A stretch of DNA of 64,000 nucleotides. It comes from Sporichthya brevicatena (lineage in GTDB: Bacteria > Actinomycetota > Actinomycetes > Sporichthyales > Sporichthyaceae). Under the pieces are notes generated by a model. The model searched no databases, was not told where the DNA came from, and saw nothing but the letters and a program-made list of their open reading frames with translations. This document shows, in pieces, positions 28,347 to 36,414 of this stretch. Every line of letters begins with the position of its first letter. The stretch's first letter is position 1. A program made the position numbers and the translations under genes. Location: assembly GCF_039525035.1 (NCBI RefSeq), contig NZ_BAAAHE010000007.1, forward strand, positions 348,491-412,490. Direction: 5' to 3'.

Positions 28347-28847
28347 ATGCGCATCACCAAGAAGAAGATCACCGCCGTCGCCGCTTCCGCCGCGGTCGTC
28401 GCCCTCGGCGCCGGGGCCGCGTTCGGTTACTGGAGCAGCAGCGGGACCGCCACCGGCAGCACCCAGCTCTCCACGATGGCCGGCCTCGGCCCCGCCACGT
28501 TCACCATCGAGAACGGCCTCTACCCGGGCGGCTCGGTCGAGGTCGTCGGTGTCTCGGTCGCGAACACCAACGGCTTCGACGTGGAGGTCACGAGCTTCGG
28601 TACGCCGGTGTTCTCGTCCGACGACGCGGCCTGCCAGGCCGCGATGGACGGTGGATCGGGGCCGTGGTTCACCCTCAGCCCGCTGCCGACCGGGATGCTG
28701 CCCTTCCTGGTCCAGGCGAACGACACGATCACGATCTCGGGTCCGACCGGGACGTTCCTCACGATGGTCAACTCCGCCGACGACCAGAACGCCTGCCAGG
28801 GCAAGAACATCATCGTCAGCGTCGAGCTGACGGCCCGGACGGCCTGA
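28347..28847 (+). CDS. secreted protein with SipW-type signal peptide
   Basis: 166 residues from ATG 28347, GGGGGGAA upstream. Signal: positively charged MRITKKKITAVAASAAVV, hydrophobic core, then GAAFGYWSSSGTATGS. The aromatic YW followed by a Ser/Gly/Thr run just after the core is typical of SipW/TasA-type signal peptides. The mature part (about 140 residues) is predicted beta-rich, with YPGGSVEVVGVSVANTNGFDVEV and a C-terminal NACQGKNIIVSVELTA; two cysteines could form a disulfide. The next gene shows the same plan. It may be a surface or matrix subunit; no function is established. Confidence 0.7.
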   Translation: MRITKKKITAVAASAAVVALGAGAAFGYWSSSGTATGSTQLSTMAGLGPATFTIENGLYPGGSVEVVGVSVANTNGFDVEVTSFGTPVFSSDDAACQAAMDGGSGPWFTLSPLPTGMLPFLVQANDTITISGPTGTFLTMVNSADDQNACQGKNIIVSVELTARTA

Positions 28848-28922
28848 TTCGCACCGGTGGGGCGGGGCGCGCGCTCCGCCCCACCGGGCGCCGTTGCTTC
28901 ACGTCACGTCGAGGGGGATGTC

Positions 28923-29417
28923 ATGGCAAGCGGACTGCGGTCCGGGATCTGGGGGCGGCGCAACGCGCCGCGTCCGGTCCGGAACGCCCGACGGCTCGCG
29001 GTCGTCGCGATGGCCGGTTCCGTCGCGGTCGGGGCTGCGCCGGCCTGGGCGTACTTCAGCGCCGGGGGCACGATCTCCGGATCCACGACCCTGGCGACGG
29101 CGACGTCGTTCACCGCGACCGGCACCGCTACAGGGGTGTACCCAGGAGCGGCGTTCGATCTCCTGCTGACGGTTCCTCACACCAGCGCACTGACGATCCA
29201 GGCCATCACCCCTGGTCCCGGTTCGACGACGGTGACCAACGCGCCGGGCTGCACCCACCCCGACATCACCTTCAACTTCACCGCGCTGCCGGTCGTGCTC
29301 GCCGCCGACGTGCCGTCCGTCGTGCTCGCAAACGCTGTGGTCATGGGCGTGAACGCGCAGAACGCCTGCCAGGGTGGAACGTTCACGTTTCCCGTCACCG
29401 TGACGGCGGTGCAGTGA
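28923..29417 (+). CDS. secreted protein with SipW-type signal peptide, paralogous to the upstream gene
   Basis: 164 residues from ATG 28923 with GAGGGGG close upstream. N-terminal arginine-rich region, hydrophobic core, then GAAPAWAYFSAGGTISGSTT, again an AY/F-type cleavage region. The mature domain shares the YPGAAFDLLLTVPHT and NAQNACQGGTFTFPVTVTA pattern with its neighbour (YPGGSVEV and DQNACQGKNIIVSVELTA), so the two are diverged duplicates. The stop overlaps the next ATG by one base (TGATG). Confidence 0.7.
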   Translation: MASGLRSGIWGRRNAPRPVRNARRLAVVAMAGSVAVGAAPAWAYFSAGGTISGSTTLATATSFTATGTATGVYPGAAFDLLLTVPHTSALTIQAITPGPGSTTVTNAPGCTHPDITFNFTALPVVLAADVPSVVLANAVVMGVNAQNACQGGTFTFPVTVTAVQ

Positions 29418-30826
29418 TGCGCCGGCCGCTCGCGCGCCGCTCGGCGCTGATGTCCACGGGCGTGGTCGGACTCGCTCTGCTCGGAACGGGTGCCCCCGCG
29501 TGGGCCTACTGGACCGCCACCTCGACCAGTTCGTCCGTCTCGGCGAAGGCGGCTGCCATGGGCACACCGCGAGCAGCGGTGTCCGCGGTCGTGACCGTCA
29601 AGCTCTTCGGGCTCCCGGTCTCCGGTCACCTGCACTTCACCGCCCAGGCACCGACTGCCGGCCCGGCGCCGCTGAAGTACCGGGTGACCCGGGCGGACGG
29701 GTCGACCGTCTGCGAGATCCTGCCGCCGGCCACCAGTTGCAACGGGCCCACGAGTCTCATCCCCAACATCCTGGGCGCCTATCGAGTCGTGGCGGTCCGA
29801 CACCAGTGGGTGTCGCGGAACCCCGCGTACACCTCGGTCCTGCAGTCGATCTTCAGCGAGGGCCTGTCCGTCGGCCTGCTCCCGGAGTTCGGCGGGGTCG
29901 GCGCCGAGGTCGGCGGTCCGACCGTCAACCCCATCCTCAGCCTCGGCGTTCCGAGCGCCCCGGTCCTGGTCCTCGCCGCTGACTCCGGCGTCGACGGTGA
30001 CTCGGTCACCAACGCCGACGAGATGCGGATGGCCGGTACCGCCGACCCGGGCAGTACCGTCGTCCTCTTCGCCGACGGCGCCGAGATCGGGCGCGACGAG
30101 GTCGACGCCAAGGGCAGGTACCTCGCGCCGGTCGATCTCGACGAGGGCACCCACTCGGTCGTGGCCGCCGCCGTCCGCGACGGCATCAGCAGCCTCACCT
30201 CGAAGCCGACCGCGGTCGTCGTCGACCGCACCGGTCCGGACCTGCAGGTGACCTCGGCCGGGGCGGGCAAGCGACGCGAGTTGCGGGGGGTCATCGGCAC
30301 AGCCGCCGGCGACAAGCCGCGGGTGCGCATCAAGGCGAACAACGACGCGGTGGTCGACGACGAGAGTCCGGCCGTTGACGCCGCCGGGAACTTCCGCACT
30401 CGCATCACGCTGAGGAAGGGCCTGACGACGGTGAAGGTCACCCAGACCGACGCCGCCGGCAACGAGACCGTCCGCACCCTCAAGCTGGACCGTGCGGAGG
30501 GCTCGGACGAGGGCGAGCCGACCTCGCCCGACCCGCAGCCGGCCGCGGAGCCCACGCCCGCCGACGACACCGCTACGACCCCGTCGCCGACGCCGTCCCC
30601 GGCACCGCCGGGGACACCCGAGCCGACGCCCGACCCGGCGCCCAGCCCGGTGCCGGTCCCGACGCCGGTCCCGACGCCGGAGCCCGCGGCCGAGACGCCG
30701 CCGACGACCTCACCCGGGGCCAAGGTCGAGGACGACGTCACACCGGCGGAGCCCCCGGCGAGCGAACCGACCGACCCGGCCGACGGGCCGGAGCCGGAGG
30801 CCTCGCCCGAGGCGGAGGAGCAGTGA
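29417..30826 (+). CDS. secreted multi-domain surface protein with Ig-like modules and Pro-rich stalk
   Basis: 469 residues from ATG 29417. Signal peptide with APAWAYWTATSTSSSVSAKA. The middle has bacterial Ig-like segments (MRMAGTADPGSTVVLFADGAEIGRDEV, followed by GTHSVVAAAVRDG and TVKVTQTDAAGNETVRTLKLDR). The last 110 residues are rich in Pro, Thr, Glu and Asp, with repeated PTP/PVPTPVPTPEP, a typical wall-spanning or spacer region. There is no LPXTG in this protein; the next gene has one. It probably forms part of a cell-surface layer with its operon partners. Confidence 0.75.
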   Translation: MRRPLARRSALMSTGVVGLALLGTGAPAWAYWTATSTSSSVSAKAAAMGTPRAAVSAVVTVKLFGLPVSGHLHFTAQAPTAGPAPLKYRVTRADGSTVCEILPPATSCNGPTSLIPNILGAYRVVAVRHQWVSRNPAYTSVLQSIFSEGLSVGLLPEFGGVGAEVGGPTVNPILSLGVPSAPVLVLAADSGVDGDSVTNADEMRMAGTADPGSTVVLFADGAEIGRDEVDAKGRYLAPVDLDEGTHSVVAAAVRDGISSLTSKPTAVVVDRTGPDLQVTSAGAGKRRELRGVIGTAAGDKPRVRIKANNDAVVDDESPAVDAAGNFRTRITLRKGLTTVKVTQTDAAGNETVRTLKLDRAEGSDEGEPTSPDPQPAAEPTPADDTATTPSPTPSPAPPGTPEPTPDPAPSPVPVPTPVPTPEPAAETPPTTSPGAKVEDDVTPAEPPASEPTDPADGPEPEASPEAEEQ

Positions 30827-31530
30827 TGGCCGGCAGTGTCCGCCGTCCGCTGACGACGTTGGCCGCCGGGGCGGTGCTCGCCGTCACCTCCGCGGGCACC
30901 GCGACCGCCGTCGACGCCCCGGTGGCCCTGCAGCCGTTCGGCATCGCCGGTTCTCCGGCCGACGGGTTCTACCCGGGCGCCTCCGGTGTCATCGACCTGG
31001 AGCTCAGCAACCCGAACGCCGTCGACCTGACGCTGCAGGACCTCACGATCTCCCTCGAGTCGGTCACCCCGGCGAGTGGTGCGAGCGGGCCCTGCTCGGC
31101 GGCGGACTTCGAGATCGTCCAGCTGTCGTCGGTGTCGGGCGTTGTGCTGGCGCCGGGTTCGTCGACCAGGCTCTCCAATCTCGGCGTCGCGTCGGCCGAC
31201 CTGCCGCGGTTCACGATGTTGAACACGACCGACAACCAGGACGGCTGTCAGGGGGCGGTGGTGACCCTGCGGTACGCGGGGACGGCGACGGCCGCGGAGG
31301 TCGGGGGAGTCGACCGGCCGCCGGTGGAGGTGCCGGGTTCGGGGGGATCGGACCCCCGGCCGACGGAGCCGGGCCCGGCGGGGCCGCGGGGTCCCGGTGA
31401 AGTCGGGGGAGTGGGCCTCCCCGGGACCGGGGCGAGCGTCGGGGTGGAGCTGCTCGCACTCGGAGCGGGGCTCGTGCTCCTCGGAGCGGGGACGATGACG
31501 GTCACGCGCCGGCGACGCGCTTCGGCCTGA
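30826..31530 (+). CDS. sortase-anchored (LPXTG) surface protein
   Basis: 234 residues from ATG 30826 (GTG 30823 in frame is an alternative). Signal peptide ending TATA, a beta-rich domain with FYPGASGVIDLELSNPNAVDL and TTDNQDGCQGAVVTLRYAGT (same pattern as the two small secreted proteins upstream), a Pro/Gly spacer, then LPGTG at about residue 198, a hydrophobic helix and RRRRASA. This is a canonical sorting signal, so the protein should be covalently linked to peptidoglycan by a sortase encoded elsewhere. It may be the wall anchor for the secreted proteins of this operon. Confidence 0.85.
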   Translation: MAGSVRRPLTTLAAGAVLAVTSAGTATAVDAPVALQPFGIAGSPADGFYPGASGVIDLELSNPNAVDLTLQDLTISLESVTPASGASGPCSAADFEIVQLSSVSGVVLAPGSSTRLSNLGVASADLPRFTMLNTTDNQDGCQGAVVTLRYAGTATAAEVGGVDRPPVEVPGSGGSDPRPTEPGPAGPRGPGEVGGVGLPGTGASVGVELLALGAGLVLLGAGTMTVTRRRRASA

Positions 31531-31536
31531 CACGAC

Positions 31537-31566
31537 GAAGGCCCGGTCCGCCGGAACCGGGCCTTC
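31537..31566. terminator. bidirectional intrinsic terminator
   Basis: GAAGGCCCGGT at 31537-31547 and ACCGGGCCTTC at 31556-31566 form a perfect 11-bp stem with an 8-base loop, 6 bases after the stop of the LPXTG gene and before the end of the convergent lipoprotein gene. Confidence 0.85.
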
Positions 31567-31660
31567 GCGCGGTGTTCACCCACCAACCCCGCTGCCTCTG
31601 CCGTCGGCGACCGTCTGGCTGACGGGTCCTCAGAACAGTGGCAACGCCTACGGGCCGCCC

Positions 31661-33262
31661 CTACTTGTTCGTGTAGATCACGAACTGGTCGGGGTCGGGT
31701 TCGAAACCGGACGGGGTGCCGTCCGGGTTCGAGACGGTGTTGGTGGAGGTGTACTTGTACATGTACTCGCGGCCCTGGCCGTACTCGTTGTTCCAGTTCT
31801 GGCCGTACCGCTCGGACGGGGCCCACGAGAAGCGCTGGTCCAGCGTCGCGTCGGCGGCGTAGACGTCGCCGTTGCCGAGCTGAGCCATCAGCCGCTCGCG
31901 GGTCAGGTTGGGGCCGACGGCCTTGGCCGCCTTCTCGAACACCAGCGCGCCGACGTAGCTGGACTGCACGATGTGGTGGTTCAGGCCCTTGTTGCCGCGG
32001 GCGTACTTGTTCATGGTCGCCATGAACTCCGGGCCCCACAGCTTGTAGGTCGTGTTCGTCCAGTACCGGCCGACCGGGTGCTGTCCGAACAGCGAGCCGA
32101 GCACCTCGGCCGCGAGGTGGTTCCCCGAGATGCCCTTCGACGGGTAGTAACCCTGCTGCGCGGCCTCGACCATGAACTTCACCATCGTGGCCGGGTTGAT
32201 GACGTAGTGGACGATGTGGTCCGGGTTCGCCGCGCGCATCGAGAGGATCTGCGCTGACATCGACGTCTCGGAGATCGCGACGTCCAGCTTGCGAACCAGG
32301 TTCGCCCCGGACTCGTCGAGGATCTTCTGCACCTGCTGGCAGGCCAGCTGCATCTCCGGGCTCGCGAGGCAGACGAGGCCGTACGTCTTGGGCTTGATGA
32401 CGTTCTTCACCCAGTGGGCGTTCGCCATCGCCTCGTGAATCATCGACATGTGCGTGGGGAACATGTACGAGTCCTGCCACTCGGTCTGGGAGTACGCCCA
32501 GGTGCCGATGGCCGGGATGCGGTAGGTCGAGAGGTCCGAGTGCACGGAGGCGGACGCCCAGCTCGAGTAGCCGAGGAACGCGAAGACCTTGTCCTGCTGC
32601 ACGAGCTTCTTGATGCAGGCCTTCGAGCGTGAGACCTCACCGGGACCGTCGTCGCAGTCGACGAGCGAGAGCCGCCGGCCGAGCACGCCGCCGCGGTCGT
32701 TGATCGACGCGAACGTCGCCTTGACGCCGTTGACGAGCGGGGTCGCGAGCACGTTGCCCAGGGCCATGCCGTGCATGGTCACCGTGCCCATCTTGATCGC
32801 GTCCTGCGTGACGCCGACGTCGGTGACGCCGTTCTTCTGCGCCGCGATCCGGGCGTTCGCCTTCGCCGACGTCGCGCCCTCGTAGCTGTTCGCCGCGCGC
32901 AGCGACTCGACCTGCTGCTTGGACTGCTTGACCGGTGCCTTTCCGGCCGCGACCGGGGCGGCCGGCAGCGGGTCGTCGGCCTGAGCCTTCGCGACGGCCT
33001 CGGCCAGCGCCTTGGTCGCGGCGTCCTCCGGGCTGCCCTTGCCACGCTTCTCGGCCTGCGCGTCGAGGTAGTCCGCGACCGCCTTGACCAGCGCGGCCGT
33101 GCTGTCGGTGGAGTCCTGCGGGTTCGAGAGGGTGTCGCCGACCGGGGCGGCCTCGGCGACGTCCTGCGACTTCCCGCCTCCGCCGCACGCGGACACCAGC
33201 AGTGCGGCGGCGACCGCCACGGGGAGGGCGGCGCGCAGATGTCGAGGTACCGGCCGTCTCAT
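31661..33262 (-). CDS. branched-chain-amino-acid-type ABC substrate-binding lipoprotein (orphan, paralogue 1)
   Basis: 533 residues. Lipobox LLVSAC-GGGG at residues 22-26 predicts lipidation after signal cleavage. An unusual Ala/Lys/Gln-rich linker of about 100 residues precedes a Peripla_BP_6 domain (IKMGTVTMHGMALGNVLATPLVNGVKATFASINDRGGVLGRRL, CDDGPGEVSRSKACIKKLV, GYSSWASASVHSDL). The ligand is unknown. No permease or ATPase gene is adjacent; instead it overlaps by 4 bases the upstream sigma-like membrane gene, which suggests a sensory role. A close paralogue is at 49877. The terminator at 31537 follows. Confidence 0.85.
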   Translation of the reverse strand: MRRPVPRHLRAALPVAVAAALLVSACGGGGKSQDVAEAAPVGDTLSNPQDSTDSTAALVKAVADYLDAQAEKRGKGSPEDAATKALAEAVAKAQADDPLPAAPVAAGKAPVKQSKQQVESLRAANSYEGATSAKANARIAAQKNGVTDVGVTQDAIKMGTVTMHGMALGNVLATPLVNGVKATFASINDRGGVLGRRLSLVDCDDGPGEVSRSKACIKKLVQQDKVFAFLGYSSWASASVHSDLSTYRIPAIGTWAYSQTEWQDSYMFPTHMSMIHEAMANAHWVKNVIKPKTYGLVCLASPEMQLACQQVQKILDESGANLVRKLDVAISETSMSAQILSMRAANPDHIVHYVINPATMVKFMVEAAQQGYYPSKGISGNHLAAEVLGSLFGQHPVGRYWTNTTYKLWGPEFMATMNKYARGNKGLNHHIVQSSYVGALVFEKAAKAVGPNLTRERLMAQLGNGDVYAADATLDQRFSWAPSERYGQNWNNEYGQGREYMYKYTSTNTVSNPDGTPSGFEPDPDQFVIYTNK

Positions 33263-34059
33263 GGTGTGCTCCCACCCAGTCGCTTCTGCTCCGCAATCAC
33301 GGCCGCGCGCAGGGTGCGCAGCCGTTGAATCTCCGCCTTGTTCTGATCCGGGCGCGCCAGTTCGTCGTCGAGCCGGTCGAGGATGCGGCGCAGGTCCCGG
33401 TCCAGCTGGACCGCCTTCGCGATCGCGTCCGCGTCGGGCTGCTGCTGCACCGGCGTGGTGTTCGAGACCTGCTCGGGGGTGTCGGTGCTGCCGCCGCCGG
33501 TGGTCACCGCGATCACCGGGGCGGCGACGCCGACGACCAGCACGGCCGCCGCGGCCGCGATGATGCGCGGCCGCCGCGAGGACGTCACGACGGGGACGAC
33601 GACGGCGCGCACGTCCGCCGGCGTCAGGTCCGCGCGTTCGGCCATGCTGACGGCCGTCCGCGGGTCGGCGACGCCGGCCTGGCGCAGCAGCGCCTCCGCG
33701 CGTTCGGCGTCCACGCCCTCCAGTCGCGTCAGCACGTACGCGGCGCGCGTCGCGGGCGTCATCGCGGCGAGGGCGGCCTCGGCCGGTGACTCGGGCCCGC
33801 CGCGACCCACGCGGGCCGCGAGCGCACCGACTCCGCTCGGGTGCGGACTGACCCGCAGGACCTCGGGGATCAGACGGTCACGCGCGACGGACCAGCGCGC
33901 CCCGTCGGCGAGATTGCGCCGCGCGAGGTCGTCGGCGACCCGGGCTCGGCGGGTCCGCCCCAGGGCGGGGGGCAACGCGACATAGGCCAGGTGCCGGAGC
34001 CGATCGAGGTCGGCGTCCGAGGACCTGGCCGCGTCGGGGTCCGGCGACCCGTTCGCCAT
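33259..34059 (-). CDS. single-TM protein with sigma-region-4-like N-terminal half (paralogue B)
   Basis: 266 residues from ATG 34059, chosen because GGAG lies 9 bases upstream. Like the protein at 24274 it has LRHLAYVALPPALGRTRRARVADDLAR, then ATRAAYVLTRLEGVDAERAEALL and AGVADPRTAVS (identical 11 residues in both), a membrane helix IIAAAAAVLVVGVAAPVIAV, and a coiled-coil end with RRILDRLDDELARP and LRTLRAAVIAEQKRL. Translation is coupled to the binding lipoprotein (ATGA overlap). Function unknown; a membrane-anchored sigma-like or anti-sigma-like regulator is one reading, a structural membrane protein another. Confidence 0.6.
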   Translation of the reverse strand: MANGSPDPDAARSSDADLDRLRHLAYVALPPALGRTRRARVADDLARRNLADGARWSVARDRLIPEVLRVSPHPSGVGALAARVGRGGPESPAEAALAAMTPATRAAYVLTRLEGVDAERAEALLRQAGVADPRTAVSMAERADLTPADVRAVVVPVVTSSRRPRIIAAAAAVLVVGVAAPVIAVTTGGGSTDTPEQVSNTTPVQQQPDADAIAKAVQLDRDLRRILDRLDDELARPDQNKAEIQRLRTLRAAVIAEQKRLGGSTP

Positions 34060-34203
34060 CGAGGTGTCTCCGATGGTGGTTGTCGGCAGGTGGGCAAACG
34101 GAACATGAGGAACATTCCGCCCCATGTGTGTAACCCGCGCCGAGCAAGCCCAACCCCAAGCGGAACCCAAAGGTCGTGCGAACGGCACGTGAAAAACACA
34201 CGA

Positions 34204-34230
34204 GCCCCCACGGTCCGTGACCGTGGGGGC
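34204..34230. terminator. intrinsic terminator after the icmF operon
   Basis: GCCCCCACGGT at 34204-34214 and ACCGTGGGGGC at 34220-34230 make a perfect 11-bp stem with a 5-base loop, about 50 bases past the stop of the acyl-CoA dehydrogenase on the minus strand. Confidence 0.8.
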
Positions 34231-34278
34231 CTCGCGGTTGCGCTGGGTCGATCCTCAATGATCTTGAGCGCTGCGGAC

Positions 34279-35451
34279 CTACTTGAGCAGGGACCGCGCG
34301 ATGACGATGCGCTGGACCTGGTTGGTGCCCTCGTAGATCTGCGTGATCTTGGCGTCGCGCATCATCCGCTCGACCGGGTAGTCCTTCACGTAGCCGTAGC
34401 CGCCGAGCAGCTGGACGGCGTCGGTCGTGACCTTCATGGCGACGTCGGAGGCGTAGGCCTTGGCCGCGGCGCCGAAGTACGTCAGGTCCTTGTCCTCGCG
34501 CTCGGACTTCGCCGCGGCGGCGTAGACCAGCTGACGCGCGGCCTCGATCTGCATCGCCATGTCCGCGACCATGAACTGCAGGCCCTGGAACTCGGCGATG
34601 GCCTTGCCGAACTGCTTGCGCTCCTTCATGTACTCGACGGCGAAGTCGAGCGCACCCTGCGCGACACCGAGGGCCTGGGCGCCGATCGTGATGCGGGTGT
34701 GGTCCAGCGTCCGCATCGCGGTGGTGAAGCCGGTGCCGACCTCGCCGATCATCCGGTCGGCGGGGATGCGCACGTTGTCGAAGTTGACGGTGCGGGTCGG
34801 GGAGCCCTTGATGCCGAGCTTGCGCTCGGGGGCGCCGAAGGAGACCCCGGAGTCGTTCTTCTCGACGACGAAGGCGCTGATGCCGCCGCGCGTGCGCTTC
34901 TCCGGGTCGGTGACCGCGAAGACCGTGTAGAACTCGGACTCGCCGGCGTTGGTGATCCAGCACTTGGTGCCGTTGAGGACCCAGTGGTCGCCGTCGGCGA
35001 CCGCGCGGGTCTTCATGCCGCCGGCGTCGGAGCCCGCCTCCGGCTCGGACAGGCAGTAGGAGAACATCCCCTCGCCGTTCGCGAGCTTCGTCAGGTACTT
35101 GCTCTTCAGCTCCTCGGAGCCGGAGAGGATCAGCGGCAGCGAGCCGAGCTTGTTCACGCCGGGGATCAGCGACGAGGACATGCAGACCCGCGCGACCTCC
35201 TCGACGATGATCACCGTCGCCAGCGCGTCGGCGCCCTGGCCGCCGTACTCCTCGGGGACGTGCGGCGCGTCGAAGCCGGCCTGGCGCAGGGCGTCCAGGG
35301 CCTCCTTCGGGAAGCGACCCTGCTCGTCGACGTCGTGCGCGTGCGGAGCGATCTGCTCCTCGGCGAGCGACCGCACCGACTGGCGCAGGTCCTCGTAGTC
35401 CTTCGGCAGCGTGCAGGCGTCGAAGTCGGAGTTGCCTTGATAACCGGCCAT
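34279..35451 (-). CDS. short-chain acyl-CoA dehydrogenase (FadE25/butyryl-CoA-type)
   Basis: 390 residues. FAD-dependent dehydrogenase with CLSEPEAGSDAGGM, LNGTKCWITNAGESEFY, ITIGAQALGVAQGALDFAVEYMKERKQFG, LLGGYGYVKDYPVERMMRD and the C-terminal IYEGTNQVQR whose Glu is the catalytic base in short- and medium-chain enzymes. It is the last gene of the operon icmF - hydroxyacyl-CoA dehydrogenase - acyl-CoA dehydrogenase and would oxidise butyryl-CoA (the IcmF product) to crotonyl-CoA. Confidence 0.9.
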   Translation of the reverse strand: MAGYQGNSDFDACTLPKDYEDLRQSVRSLAEEQIAPHAHDVDEQGRFPKEALDALRQAGFDAPHVPEEYGGQGADALATVIIVEEVARVCMSSSLIPGVNKLGSLPLILSGSEELKSKYLTKLANGEGMFSYCLSEPEAGSDAGGMKTRAVADGDHWVLNGTKCWITNAGESEFYTVFAVTDPEKRTRGGISAFVVEKNDSGVSFGAPERKLGIKGSPTRTVNFDNVRIPADRMIGEVGTGFTTAMRTLDHTRITIGAQALGVAQGALDFAVEYMKERKQFGKAIAEFQGLQFMVADMAMQIEAARQLVYAAAAKSEREDKDLTYFGAAAKAYASDVAMKVTTDAVQLLGGYGYVKDYPVERMMRDAKITQIYEGTNQVQRIVIARSLLK

Positions 35452-35524
35452 GCTGGGGACGTCCCTTGTGTGTAGTCGGGGCGGAAATTGATGGGCAGTG
35501 CGGTGAGAACTGGGGGATCAGTGC

Positions 35525-36385
35525 TCAGTGGTAGTCGTGGAACCCGCGCCCGCTCTTCTTGCCGAGCAGGCCCGCGTCCACCATGCGCAGGAGCAGCGGC
35601 GGGGCGAAGTACAGCGGCTCCTTGAACTCCTCGTACATGGAGTCGGCGATCGCCTTGATCGTGTCGAGACCGATCAGGTCCGCCAAGGCGAGCGGGCCCA
35701 TCGGGTGGGCGCAGCCGAGCACCATCCCGTTGTCGATGTCGTCGGCCGAGGCGAAACCGGAGTCCATCATCCGGATCGCCGAGAGGATGTACGGGACCAG
35801 CAGGGCGTTGACGATGAAGCCGGCGCGGTCCTGTGAGCGGATGACGTGCTTGCCGAGCACCCCGGAGGCGAACGCGGACGAGCGCTCCGCGGTCTCCGGC
35901 GAGGTGAGCAGCGAGGTGACCAGCTCGACCAGCTTGAGCACGGGCACCGGGTTGAAGAAGTGGATGCCGACGACCTTGTCGGGCCGCGAGGTCGCCATCC
36001 CGAGCTTCATGATCGGGATCGACGACGTGTTCGACGCGAGGATCGCGTCCGGCGAGGTGATCACCTTGTCGAGCGTCTTGAAGATGTCGAGCTTGATCTG
36101 CTCGTTCTCCGCGACGGCCTCGATGGAGAGGTCCACGTCCGCGAACTCACCGATGTCGGTGGTGAACGAGAGCTTCTCCAGCGTCGCCGCGTGGGTGGCC
36201 TCGTCGAGCTTCCCGCGCTGCAGCGCGCGGCTCAGCGACGACTCGACGCGCTTGCGCCCGGCCGCCAGCGCCTCGGCGCTGACCTCGGTGACCGTGACGT
36301 TCAGGCCCGCGCGAGCGCAGACCTCCGCGATGCCGGAGCCCATCAGCCCGCAACCCACGACGCCGACCCGCTGGATCTCCGCCAT
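35525..36385 (-). CDS. 3-hydroxybutyryl-CoA dehydrogenase
   Basis: 286 residues. Rossmann motif RVGVVGCGLMGSGIAEVCARAG, catalytic region NTSSIPIMKLG and GIHFFNPVPVLKLVELV, then the C-terminal helical domain with DRAGFIVNALLVPYILSAIRM and CAHPMGPLALADLIGLD. It interconverts acetoacetyl-CoA and 3-hydroxybutyryl-CoA with NAD(P)H. It sits 29 bases after icmF and 73 bases before the acyl-CoA dehydrogenase. The product could feed beta-oxidation or, in reverse, CoA-thioester pools near the PHA pathway; stereochemistry is typically S. Confidence 0.9.
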   Translation of the reverse strand: MAEIQRVGVVGCGLMGSGIAEVCARAGLNVTVTEVSAEALAAGRKRVESSLSRALQRGKLDEATHAATLEKLSFTTDIGEFADVDLSIEAVAENEQIKLDIFKTLDKVITSPDAILASNTSSIPIMKLGMATSRPDKVVGIHFFNPVPVLKLVELVTSLLTSPETAERSSAFASGVLGKHVIRSQDRAGFIVNALLVPYILSAIRMMDSGFASADDIDNGMVLGCAHPMGPLALADLIGLDTIKAIADSMYEEFKEPLYFAPPLLLRMVDAGLLGKKSGRGFHDYH

Positions 36386-36414
36386 CCCTACTCCTTCGAT
36401 TCAGGCGCGCGCCG

